Source: an uncultured Clostridia bacterium (GTDB taxonomy: Bacteria; Bacillota; Clostridia; Oscillospirales; Acutalibacteraceae). From it: a stretch of DNA of 16,460 bases. The DNA lies in contig CAMVYG010000024.1 of the NCBI GenBank assembly GCA_947171615.1, positions 1 through 16,460 on the forward strand, given 5' to 3'. Below the pieces are notes generated by a model, which made no database searches, was not told where the DNA came from, and saw only the letters and a list, made by a program, of their open reading frames with translations. A program made the position numbers and the translations under genes. Position 1 is the stretch's first letter. Every line of letters begins with the position of its first letter. Shown here piece after piece: positions 1 through 6,881 of the stretch.

Positions 1-2
1 GA

Positions 3-947
3 ATAAATTTTGTGCAGTCGATTGGAACTTTTTTATTTGTATCTCTTGTTTTTTCCATTGTTTTTCTCATTGCAGATATTCCCCTTTGGCTGTCGTTCAT
101 TTTTGGGGGGATCGCCCTTGCGACAGCGCCGGCGCCTGCCTTGTCCATTGTCAATGAATACCGCACAAGCGGCCCCGTCACGAAAACTCTTATCCCCCTT
201 GCGGCCATTGACGATGTGATCGGCGTGATCGTTTTCGTTACGGTTATTTCCATTGTCAGCGGCTCTGCAAACGGCGCACAGTCCTCCTGGGTTTCCATTG
301 TCGGCATGATTTGTCTTCCTTTTTTGATTGGGATCGTAACAGGCTTTTGCGCTTCCTTTCTGATGAAAAGGGTGAAAACCACAGGGGTAAGATTTGCGCT
401 GCTGATCGCTTTTTTGGTGGCGTCCGTCGTGCTGGGACTATTGATCGATTTCTACGTTTATCACGCGTTCAGCCTGAATTATCTTTTGATCGGAATGGCC
501 TTCAGCGCTACGGCCGCCAATCTTTTGACCGAGGCTGAATTAGAGGAAGTTTTGAAATACTATGATCCGCTGCTGAATATATCCTTGGTGATCGTTATCG
601 TAAATCTCGGTATGCCTCTTGATTATCGCTTGATCGCAGGCGCAGGTGTTTTTACAGTAGTTTATATTCTTTCACGGGCGGTGGGAAAAATTGGAGGAGC
701 GTATTGCGGCGGAAAGCTCACCAAAGCGGAACCCGTGGTCACAAAATATCTGGGATTTACGCTGCTGCCCCACTCAGGCGTCTCCCTGGTATTTACGGGA
801 ATTGCTGTTACAACCCTGACAGCCATTGACCCTTCACTTGCTGCCGTCGTATCAGGCACGATCGTTGCCGCGGCGATCATCAATGAGATTATTGCCGTAA
901 TTGTAGCCAAGTTTGCCTTTAAATGGGCTGGTGAAATAGAAGAATAA
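3..947 (+). CDS. Cation:proton antiporter, 5'-truncated (CPA family, Kef/NhaP-like)
   Basis: Integral membrane exchanger predicted to swap Na+ or K+ for H+ across the cytoplasmic membrane. The reading frame is open to the window edge, so the gene starts upstream; the in-frame GTG at position 12 is internal and has no ribosome site. About 314 codons are visible, nearly all hydrophobic and making roughly nine or ten membrane helices. Counting from that GTG, the stretch ATAPAPALSIVNEY (residues 38-51) and the paired aspartates in AIDDVIG (65-71) match the conserved unwound helix and ion-binding Asp pair of CPA antiporters. A second conserved-looking part is LPHSGVSL near residue 252. The C-terminus ends shortly after the last helix, so there is no TrkA-type regulatory domain. 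The gene is visibly more AT-rich than secA. It is followed by a hairpin terminator, so it probably ends its own transcript. The family is fairly sure; the transported ion is not. Confidence 0.85.
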   Translation: MNFVQSIGTFLFVSLVFSIVFLIADIPLWLSFIFGGIALATAPAPALSIVNEYRTSGPVTKTLIPLAAIDDVIGVIVFVTVISIVSGSANGAQSSWVSIVGMICLPFLIGIVTGFCASFLMKRVKTTGVRFALLIAFLVASVVLGLLIDFYVYHAFSLNYLLIGMAFSATAANLLTEAELEEVLKYYDPLLNISLVIVIVNLGMPLDYRLIAGAGVFTVVYILSRAVGKIGGAYCGGKLTKAEPVVTKYLGFTLLPHSGVSLVFTGIAVTTLTAIDPSLAAVVSGTIVAAAIINEIIAVIVAKFAFKWAGEIEE

Positions 948-954
948 TCTGAAA

Positions 955-998
955 GAAAACCGGAGAAAGCACAGGTGTTGCGCTGTCTCCGGTTTTCT
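955..998 (+). terminator. Rho-independent-type terminator after the antiporter gene
   Basis: A perfect 12-bp inverted repeat, GAAAACCGGAGA (955-966) and TCTCCGGTTTTC (986-997), begins 7 bases after the antiporter stop codon. The AGC/GCT triplets at 968-970 and 982-984 may extend the pairing into the loop. The right arm carries its own TTTT run and is followed by TATTC, so the downstream T-tract is short. It separates the antiporter from secA. Confidence 0.75.
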
Positions 999-1133
999 AT
1001 TCGGAAAATGAAATTGCATTGTTTGAATTTATAGGAGGCTGTCTTTCACGTTACAGAGAGAGCAATGGTTTTCGGCCTTGATCTCAGGCGGCGTTTCTAT
1101 AAAAAAGCTTTTGTAAACAAACTATGGCTTTTC

Positions 1134-1163
1134 TTGCAATCCGCAGACCATATGTGGTATACT
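1134..1163 (+). promoter_or_regulatory. Putative sigma-A promoter of secA
   Basis: TTGCAA at 1134-1139 and TATACT at 1158-1163 are separated by 18 bp, and TGTGG just before the -10 gives a partial extended -10. Transcription would start near 1170, leaving a leader of about 50 nt before the preferred secA start. The rest of the gap from the terminator (998) to here holds no gene that I can support. Confidence 0.55.
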
Positions 1164-1218
1164 ACCCTTAATAATATGGGTACTTATTGGTATCATGGAA
1201 GGGTATGGTAATTTACCT

Positions 1219-3969
1219 ATGGCAAATAATATTTTGGCGAAGCTGTTTGGAAACTACAGCAAGCGGGAATTAAAGCGGGTGCAGCCCCTGGTAGACCGGG
1301 TTCTGGGCATGGAAGAAGAATATAAGGCCATGAGCGAGGAAACCCTGAAAAGCCAGACGGGAATTTTAAAAGAGCGCCTGAAAAACGGCGAAACACTGGA
1401 CGATATTCTGCCGGAGGCCTTCGCGGCCTGCCGGGAGGCCATGGCCAGAGTGCTTTCCATTCGGCTGTTCCCGGTGCAGATCCAGGGCGGCGTGATCCTC
1501 CACCAGGGCCGTATTGCGGAAATGAAAACCGGTGAAGGCAAAACCTTTACCCTGGCTTTGCCTGCCTATCTGAATGCTCTTACGGAAAAGGGCGTTCACG
1601 TGGTAACGGTCAACGAATACCTGGCAAAATACCAGGGAGAAATGATGGCCCGCGTCTTTAACTTCATGGGCCTTACCGTGGGCCTTGCCATGAACGGCAT
1701 GACTTCCGAGGAAAAAAAGGCGGCCTATGCCTGCGATATCACCTATGGTACCAACAACGAAATGGGCTTTGACTACCTCAGAGACAACATGGTGATCTAT
1801 AAGGAGAATAAAGTCCAGCGGGGCCACAACTATGCCATTGTGGACGAGGTGGACTCTATTTTGATCGATGAGGCCAGAACCCCGCTGATCATTTCCGGGC
1901 AGGGGGATAAGGCGGACGATCTGTACGCCAGAGCCAACGCCTTTGCCAGAGGCCTCCGGCTCATTAAGGTCAAGGAGACCGATGAAAAAGAGGACAACGA
2001 CGAGCTGTATAAGGACTATGACTATATCGTCAATGAAAAGCTGAAAACCTGTTCCCTGACCCGCCGGGGCGTGAAAAAGGCAGAGGAGTATTTCCAGCTG
2101 GAAAACCTTACCGACCCGGACAATATTCGAATTCAGCACCATGTAAACCAGGCCATCCGCGCCTGGGGCATTATGCACCGGGATCAGGACTATGTGGTGA
2201 AGGACGGCGAAGTGATCATCGTCGATGAATTCACCGGGCGTCTGATGTACGGCAGGCGGTATAACGAAGGGCTGCATCAGGCCATTGAAGCCAAGGAAGG
2301 GGTAGAGGTGGCAAGAGAAAGCAAAACCCTGGCCACCATCACTTTCCAGAACTATTTCCGCCTGTATGAAAAGCTTTCCGGCATGACGGGTACCGCCATG
2401 ACAGAGGAAGAGGAGTTCTCCGAGATCTACCGGCTGGACGTGGTGGAGATCCCCACCAACCGCCCCATGATCCGGGAGGACTGCGCCGATGTGGTTTATA
2501 AAAACGAGCAGGCCAAGTTCCGCGCAGTGATCGAGGATATCGCGGAGCATCACGCGAAGGGTCAGCCTGTGCTGGTGGGTACCATCACCATTGAAAAGTC
2601 GGAGCAGCTCAGTAAAATGCTGAAGCAGCGCGGGATCAAGCACGAGGTGCTAAACGCCAAGTATCACGAAAAAGAAGCGCAGATCGTGGCCCAGGCGGGT
2701 CGCAAGGGCGCTGTGACCATTGCCACCAACATGGCGGGCCGCGGCACGGATATCCTGCTGGGTGGTAACGCCGAGTTTATGGCAAAGGCTGAAATGCGGA
2801 AAATGGGCTTTACCGAGGATCAGCTTGTGGAAGCCACGGCCTACAGCAGCACGGAGGATGAGGAAATACTCAATGCCCGGCGTACCTTTGCCGAGCTGAA
2901 TCAAAAATACAAAGCGGAGATCGCCCCAGAGGTTCAGGAGGTAAAGGAACTGGGCGGCCTGTATATCATCGGCACGGAGCGCCACGAGTCCCGCCGGATC
3001 GATAACCAGCTGCGGGGCCGTGCGGGCCGCCAGGGAGACCCGGGCAAGAGCCGGTTCTACATTTCGCTGGAGGACGATCTGATGCGGCTGTTCGGCGGAG
3101 AGCGGATCTCCACCATGATGGACCGCCTGCGCATTGAGGACGATATCCCCATTGAGGCGGGGCTGGTCTCCAATTCTATTGAAAGCGCCCAACGCAAGGT
3201 GGAAAGCCGGAACTTTGCCATCCGGAAAAACGTGCTGCAATATGACGATGTGATGAATCTCCAGCGTGCCAAGATCTACAGCCAGCGGGATCAGGTGCTG
3301 GACGGCGCCGATATGAAGGGCTCCATTACCAGAATGATGGACGAGGCCATTGAGACCACGGTACAAACCTTCCTTCCCGCCGATACGCCCCATGAGGATT
3401 GGGACTTAAACGGCCTTAGAGAGCATTACGCCGGCTGGCTGCTGGGAGAAGATGATCTGCGCTTTACAAAGGCTGAAATGGAGGATCTGGAGCCGGAATT
3501 TGTCACGAAGGAATTGCAGGAAAAGGCTTCCTCCCTCTATGAGCGCAGAGAGCAGGAATTTACCCCCACCGTCATGCGGGAGGTGGAGCGCGTTGTGCTG
3601 CTGCGGAATGTGGATCAGGAATGGATGGATCACATTGACGCCATGGAGCAGCTGCAGGACGGCATTCGTCTGCGGGCGTATGCCCAGCAGGATCCGGTGG
3701 TGGAATACCGGGTGGAGGGCTCCGACATGTTCGACGCCATGATCGCCGCCATTCGGGAAAATACGGCGAAGATGGTGCTCACGGTTCGGCTGCGCCAGCA
3801 GGAGGCTCCCAAGCGGGAGCAGGTGGCCAAGGAGACCGGCGCCGGTACCGCCGGGGACGATACGGTAAAGAAGCAGCCTGTGCACAAGCAGAAAAAGCCG
3901 GGCCGTAACGATCCCTGTCCCTGCGGCAGCGGGCTGAAATATAAGAAATGCTGCGGTCGGGACGAATAA
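1219..3969 (+). CDS. secA: Preprotein translocase ATPase SecA
   Basis: Motor ATPase that drives unfolded precursor proteins through the SecYEG channel at the cytoplasmic membrane. The start at 1219 gives MANNILAKLFGNYSKREL, matching the usual SecA N-terminus, with GGAAGGG at 1197-1203 as a rather distant ribosome site. An in-frame ATG at 1195 would add eight residues but has no ribosome site. Numbered from 1195, the landmarks are Walker A MKTGEGKT (110-117), the DEVD Walker B (217-220), then IVDEFTGR, GMTGTAMTEEEEF, NMAGRGTDILLGG and RGRAGRQGDPG, so both nucleotide-binding folds and the preprotein-binding region are complete. A Lys-rich linker leads to a C-terminal zinc motif CxCx8CC (C908, C910, C919, C920) that in relatives binds zinc and SecB or ribosomes. 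The length (916 aa) suits clostridial SecA. No strong terminator follows, so the lipoprotein gene 72 bp downstream may be co-transcribed. Confidence 0.98.
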   Translation: MANNILAKLFGNYSKRELKRVQPLVDRVLGMEEEYKAMSEETLKSQTGILKERLKNGETLDDILPEAFAACREAMARVLSIRLFPVQIQGGVILHQGRIAEMKTGEGKTFTLALPAYLNALTEKGVHVVTVNEYLAKYQGEMMARVFNFMGLTVGLAMNGMTSEEKKAAYACDITYGTNNEMGFDYLRDNMVIYKENKVQRGHNYAIVDEVDSILIDEARTPLIISGQGDKADDLYARANAFARGLRLIKVKETDEKEDNDELYKDYDYIVNEKLKTCSLTRRGVKKAEEYFQLENLTDPDNIRIQHHVNQAIRAWGIMHRDQDYVVKDGEVIIVDEFTGRLMYGRRYNEGLHQAIEAKEGVEVARESKTLATITFQNYFRLYEKLSGMTGTAMTEEEEFSEIYRLDVVEIPTNRPMIREDCADVVYKNEQAKFRAVIEDIAEHHAKGQPVLVGTITIEKSEQLSKMLKQRGIKHEVLNAKYHEKEAQIVAQAGRKGAVTIATNMAGRGTDILLGGNAEFMAKAEMRKMGFTEDQLVEATAYSSTEDEEILNARRTFAELNQKYKAEIAPEVQEVKELGGLYIIGTERHESRRIDNQLRGRAGRQGDPGKSRFYISLEDDLMRLFGGERISTMMDRLRIEDDIPIEAGLVSNSIESAQRKVESRNFAIRKNVLQYDDVMNLQRAKIYSQRDQVLDGADMKGSITRMMDEAIETTVQTFLPADTPHEDWDLNGLREHYAGWLLGEDDLRFTKAEMEDLEPEFVTKELQEKASSLYERREQEFTPTVMREVERVVLLRNVDQEWMDHIDAMEQLQDGIRLRAYAQQDPVVEYRVEGSDMFDAMIAAIRENTAKMVLTVRLRQQEAPKREQVAKETGAGTAGDDTVKKQPVHKQKKPGRNDPCPCGSGLKYKKCCGRDE

Positions 3970-4041
3970 CAGTACCATACGGATGCGTTTTTCTGTTCTG
4001 GAAAATGTTCTGAAAACTGCCTGAGGCGGAAAGGGCGGAAG

Positions 4042-4860
4042 ATGAAAATGCTCATGAAAAAAATGCGAAAGGCCAAGGCTTGGCTCAGCTTGTTTTTGGC
4101 GGTTTCTCTCGCAATGGGGCTTGCCGGCTGCACGATCCCCGTGCCCGGCTTTGCCGATTACGATGTTTCCGCGTATATTCAGGCGCTGTTGGACAGCAGC
4201 TATCACGATTCCAACGAAAAGCTGATGGAGCTTGCCAAGATCACCGAGGAAAAGGCCAAAGCAAACAACGCCACAACGGTGGAAAACGCTGTGATCCTTT
4301 TTTGCAATACCTATGAGCTTGCGCCCTCTGAAGCGCAGCTGCAAGAGCTGCAAAAGGTAATGCGGCAGGCCTTTGCCCTGACAAAATATATGGTCAAGGA
4401 CGAGCGAAAAACAGATACCGGCTACTATCTGGAAGTGGAAATTGCTTCCATTACCAATTTTGAAGGCCGGGAGGACGATATTGAAAGACTGAAGACCGCG
4501 GCCCAGCAGGAGGCGACGGCTGCCAATACCGCCAAGCCTTCCGTTCTTCCCGGAGCCGGCAACACGGATTCAGATGACGACTATGATTACGATGAGGAAG
4601 ACTTAGAGGAAGACGAGGAGAACAGTGCCTCGCTTCCGGAGGTTTCTCCAGAGGAATCCGGCGGGGAGAAGGTAGACGCCAATGAACTGTTTATCGATAA
4701 GGTGCTGGATTTTTGCAAGCAGGAGCTGGCAAATATTTCCTATGATCCGGAAATGCGCACCATCGCCCTGGATATTCGGCAGACGGAGCAGGGTGAATTA
4801 CAGCTGGATTTAAATCAGATCGAAAAGATCGATCAAACAGTGATACGGTTTACGAGATAA
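4042..4860 (+). CDS. Lipoprotein of unknown function with acidic linker
   Basis: I do not recognise the function. The 272-residue product has a lipoprotein signal peptide: basic MKMLMKKMRKAKAW, hydrophobic core 14-27, and lipobox LAGC with the lipidated cysteine at residue 30, so it should be anchored outside the membrane. Residues 38-150 read as a folded, mostly helical domain (DVSAYIQALLDSSYHDSNEK onward). A very acidic low-complexity strip, DSDDDYDYDEEDLEEDEE, lies near 177-194 inside a Pro/Ser/Glu linker, followed by a second small domain at 208-270. GGAAAGGG at 4028-4035 is a well placed ribosome site. The gene lies 72 bp after secA with no clear terminator between, and a GC-rich hairpin follows it. 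The domain resembles lipoproteins often seen in Clostridia, but that is an impression without a search. The acidic strip could bind divalent cations or act as a wall-spanning spacer. Confidence 0.85.
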   Translation: MKMLMKKMRKAKAWLSLFLAVSLAMGLAGCTIPVPGFADYDVSAYIQALLDSSYHDSNEKLMELAKITEEKAKANNATTVENAVILFCNTYELAPSEAQLQELQKVMRQAFALTKYMVKDERKTDTGYYLEVEIASITNFEGREDDIERLKTAAQQEATAANTAKPSVLPGAGNTDSDDDYDYDEEDLEEDEENSASLPEVSPEESGGEKVDANELFIDKVLDFCKQELANISYDPEMRTIALDIRQTEQGELQLDLNQIEKIDQTVIRFTR

Positions 4861-4862
4861 GA

Positions 4863-4890
4863 GAAGGGGTGGGCTGTACCACCCCTTTCC
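4863..4890 (+). terminator. Hairpin after the lipoprotein gene, possible terminator
   Basis: AAGGGGTGG (4864-4872) and CCACCCCTT (4879-4887) form a perfect 9-bp stem with a 6-base loop, 3 bases after the lipoprotein stop. It is followed only by TCC and then AT-rich sequence, with no real T run, so termination may be weak. It could instead protect the mRNA 3' end. Confidence 0.5.
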
Positions 4891-4950
4891 AAATATATTC
4901 TGAAAAGCGCCTGTTCTCCTTGAAGACCGGGCGCGAAAGGAGATCGTTTT

Positions 4951-5628
4951 ATGACAAAGGAAACGGAGATTTCCCGCACGGCAGAGCTGTATGATCTGAG
5001 CCACACGGCGGCAAAGCCGCTGCTGGAAAAAACGGAATACCCCTGGGAGGCTCTTTCCGGAATCGGGGAGTTTATTTTGGAGCTGGGAAAAACGCTGCCC
5101 TCTGAGGAATATGAAAAGCGGGGGGAAGATGTGTGGATCCATAAAACCGCCAGGATCTACCCCAATAACTATATTGCCGGGCCCTGCGTGATCGGCCCGG
5201 GAACCGAAGTGCGTCCCGGCGCGTTTATCCGGGGAAAGGCCCTGATCGGGGCTGACTGCGTGGTGGGAAATTCCACCGAGCTGAAAAATGTGATCCTGTT
5301 CGACCATGTACAGGTGCCCCATTATAACTATGTGGGAGATTCCATTCTGGGCTATTATTCCCACATGGGCGCCGGCGCGGTGACCTCCAACGTCAAGCAG
5401 GATAAAACTCCCGTGACCGTCCGGGCTGGAGAAGTCAGGCTGGAAACCGGCCTGAAGAAATTCGGCGCGATGCTGGGCGACCATGTGGAAGTAGGCTGCA
5501 ACAGCGTCTTAAATCCCGGCACGGTGGTGGGAAAAGGCTCCAGAGTGTATCCGCTTTCCATGGCCCGGGGCTTTATCCCCGCAGGGTATATTTTCAAGCG
5601 GGGAGAGCTTGTAAAGATTCGGGAATAG
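4951..5628 (+). CDS. GlmU-like left-handed beta-helix acetyltransferase
   Basis: A 225-residue cytosolic protein predicted to acetylate a sugar phosphate or nucleotide-sugar. After a helical N-terminal part (1-55) come hexapeptide-repeat turns at about 62-195 (VWIHKTARIYPNNY, CVIGPGTEVRPGAFIRG, VVGNSTELKN, YVGDSILGYYSHMGAGAVTSN, VEVGCNSVLNPGTVVGKGS). These resemble the C-terminal acetyltransferase half of GlmU. By motif alignment, H124 in HYNYVGD falls where E. coli GlmU has its catalytic His363, and Y127 where it has Tyr366. The N-terminal uridylyltransferase domain of GlmU is absent, so it cannot make UDP-GlcNAc alone. Such proteins are often labelled UDP-GlcNAc pyrophosphorylase, which the sequence does not support. 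AAAGGAG at 4936-4942 with 8-base spacing fixes the ATG. It seems to be a single gene between a hairpin and a repeat. The fold is sure; the substrate is unknown. Confidence 0.82.
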   Translation: MTKETEISRTAELYDLSHTAAKPLLEKTEYPWEALSGIGEFILELGKTLPSEEYEKRGEDVWIHKTARIYPNNYIAGPCVIGPGTEVRPGAFIRGKALIGADCVVGNSTELKNVILFDHVQVPHYNYVGDSILGYYSHMGAGAVTSNVKQDKTPVTVRAGEVRLETGLKKFGAMLGDHVEVGCNSVLNPGTVVGKGSRVYPLSMARGFIPAGYIFKRGELVKIRE

Positions 5629-5700
5629 GAACATTTGACTGGTTGTCCGCAATTCGTTATTGGTTGCTTAGAGAAGGGTGAAGCTTTTTGCAGGTTGTCT

Positions 5701-5718
5701 GATAAATTATAATTTATC
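5701..5718. repeat. Perfect 18-bp AT-rich palindrome
   Basis: GATAAATTATAATTTATC equals its own reverse complement. It contains TATAAT on both strands, but no good -35 sits at the right distance (TTGCAG at 5688-5693 is only 14 bp away). It lies at the left border of the palindromic element that follows. A related half, ATAAATTATC, occurs at 10063-10072 beside the second copy. Confidence 0.6.
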
Positions 5719-5920
5719 AATCACTACTCACTGTCATTGCCGAGCAAAAGATCCTTTGGATCTTCTCGAGGAATCTCGAATATCAGAAACCGGCGCATAA
5801 AAAGGACTTTTTAGCCACTGGCTAAGATATAGCCGAGATTCTTCGTCACTGCGTGAAGACTCGCAGAGTCTTCTTCTCAGCTATGACAATAAGTGCAGTG
5901 AAAAAGCATCATTTACCAGT
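5719..5920. repeat. Dispersed palindromic repeat, copy 1
   Basis: Intergenic element bounded by TGTCATTGCCGAG (5732-5744) and CTCAGCTATGACA (5876-5888), which pair with each other. Inside, GAATCTCG (5771-5778) pairs perfectly with CGAGATTC (5834-5841). It aligns with the copy at 10062-10226 across most of its length: TTATCAATCA on the left, AAAAAGG..CTTT in the centre, TTCGTCACTG on the right, and AGTGCA..GTGAAAA beyond the right end. This copy carries two extra small hairpins (5748-5764 and 5855-5873) and one at 5811-5825. The gap from 5629 to 5999 otherwise holds only AT-rich sequence and the ribosome site of the next gene. The pattern is that of non-coding REP/MITE-like repeats, with no transposase here. 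Confidence 0.75.
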
Positions 5921-5999
5921 TTTTCGTGGTGTGTACAGAATTTCTAAAGCTAAAAATAGGAGACACGTTCTCCCAAATGGGAAAAAGGGTTTGGTAAAA

Positions 6000-6839
6000 A
6001 TGGGTGAAGAAAAGAAGAATCGGTTGTCTGTGCCGATGATCGTATTGGGAGCTGTTTTTTTGGCGCTGTATGGCGTTGTGATGTGGTGGAATTCTTTGCC
6101 GGGCGCCATGAAGATGGAAAGTTCCTTTGGTGTCATTGGGCTTTTAGGGGTCATTTTGGGAATTGCTTGCCGGAAAAAGGAAAATCCGGGAAAGGTGTTT
6201 CGCTTTGTTTATGCTGTGGAAATTTTTTATGCCTCCATGTATTTTATTACAATTTTTTCAGAGGTATCTGTAAAGGTATATTATAATCATGCCGGGTTGA
6301 GTGGGCTGGTACAGGCCTCTCTTGTGGGGACTCTTTTGTTCCCGGTTCTGGATGCGATTTTCCCGCTGTTGGCTCTGTGGACATCTGGAACAGGTACCAT
6401 TGTGGCGGCGGTGCTGGGACATTTTTTGATGCGGCTTAGCCAACTGTCCGTAACTTGGACGTACGGAAAACTGGACGGCCTGGCGGTCTTTTGGTTTTTC
6501 GTTAGCATCGTTTACAACTTAATGTTTATATTTTGTATTATCTGGGTTGCCGAGTCAGTGAAAAAAGCTGGACGAGACAGGAAATGCAAGGCTATTGGCA
6601 CTCTTGCCGCCATGGGAAACGGTGTGGCGTTGGAACTGGTTGTTTCCCTGGTTATTAATCCACTGCTGAGTTGGGTGTTGGAAGGAGAGCCGTATTGGAG
6701 ATTCTCCTGGCTCTACATTGTTTTCCCAATAGTTTTATGCCTGGTGATCTCCGGTGATATTCTGTTGTTCCGCTGGCTGAAAAGGAAAAAAAGTGAAGTG
6801 ATCTGCCTTTCCCCGGAAGCGGTGCATGGTCAGCCGTGA
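6000..6839 (+). CDS. Polytopic membrane protein, function unknown
   Basis: I do not recognise this 279-residue protein. It has about eight predicted membrane helices (about 11-30, 42-57, 67-86, 103-127, 131-146, 161-184, 200-227, 236-258), short Lys/Arg-rich loops (KKENPGK at 59-65, KKAGRDRKCK at 188-197) and a basic end KRKKSEV. I see no catalytic or transport motif. The frame is open back to 5853, but that extension lies in the palindromic repeat and is charged and unstructured. The ATG at 6000 is preferred, with AAAGGG at 5984-5989. Base and codon use is clearly more AT-rich than in the genes on both sides, which suggests later acquisition or weak selection for expression. It ends 39 bp before the FHA-SEDS gene, close enough for co-transcription, so a link to wall synthesis is possible but unproven. 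Confidence 0.75.
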   Translation: MGEEKKNRLSVPMIVLGAVFLALYGVVMWWNSLPGAMKMESSFGVIGLLGVILGIACRKKENPGKVFRFVYAVEIFYASMYFITIFSEVSVKVYYNHAGLSGLVQASLVGTLLFPVLDAIFPLLALWTSGTGTIVAAVLGHFLMRLSQLSVTWTYGKLDGLAVFWFFVSIVYNLMFIFCIIWVAESVKKAGRDRKCKAIGTLAAMGNGVALELVVSLVINPLLSWVLEGEPYWRFSWLYIVFPIVLCLVISGDILLFRWLKRKKSEVICLSPEAVHGQP

Positions 6840-6864
6840 CGCCGGGGCGGGGGAAGCAGAATTC

Positions 6865-6881
6865 AGGGAGGTGAGCTTTTG
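6865..6881 (+). promoter_or_regulatory. Ribosome binding site that fixes a TTG start
   Basis: AGGGAGGTGA at 6865-6874 is close to a full anti-16S match, with its GGAGG core 7 bases before the TTG at 6879. No ATG is available in frame before the first membrane helix. The next in-frame alternative, GTG at 6885, would lose two residues. Confidence 0.7.

Noticed and set aside
1065..1211. Possible 48-codon ORF upstream of secA (MVFGLDLRRR...)
   Set aside because: Only a weak GAGAGAG upstream, it overlaps the secA promoter and the secA start, and its composition looks random.
1195..1218. Upstream ATG start for SecA adding eight residues
   Set aside because: No ribosome site before it, and the added residues do not resemble SecA N-termini. 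It cannot be fully excluded, because the site before 1219 is spaced 15 bases away.
1366..2643. Long antisense open frame opposite secA (425 codons)
   Set aside because: A shadow of the secA codon pattern: His/Leu/Val-rich composition, no ribosome site, and secA is certain on the other strand. The long antisense frames at 2650-3393 and 3406-4353 are the same case.
3994..4016. Tandem TGTTCTGGAAAA / TGTTCTGAAAA between secA and the lipoprotein gene
   Set aside because: Only two short imperfect units with no matching third copy or clear operator placement; chance is likely.
5651..5680. Similarity of TTAGAGAAGGG (5668-5678) to the reverse complement of CCCTTTCTCTAA (10271-10282), hinting that the repeats have inverted outer flanks
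   Set aside because: The match is about 11 bases and the surrounding blocks are not in the same order, so it is too short to extend the element.
5853..5999. N-terminal extension of the membrane protein starting at ATG 5853
   Set aside because: It lies inside the palindromic repeat, has no ribosome site, and encodes charged sequence with no membrane or signal character. The ATG at 6000 has AAAGGG upstream.
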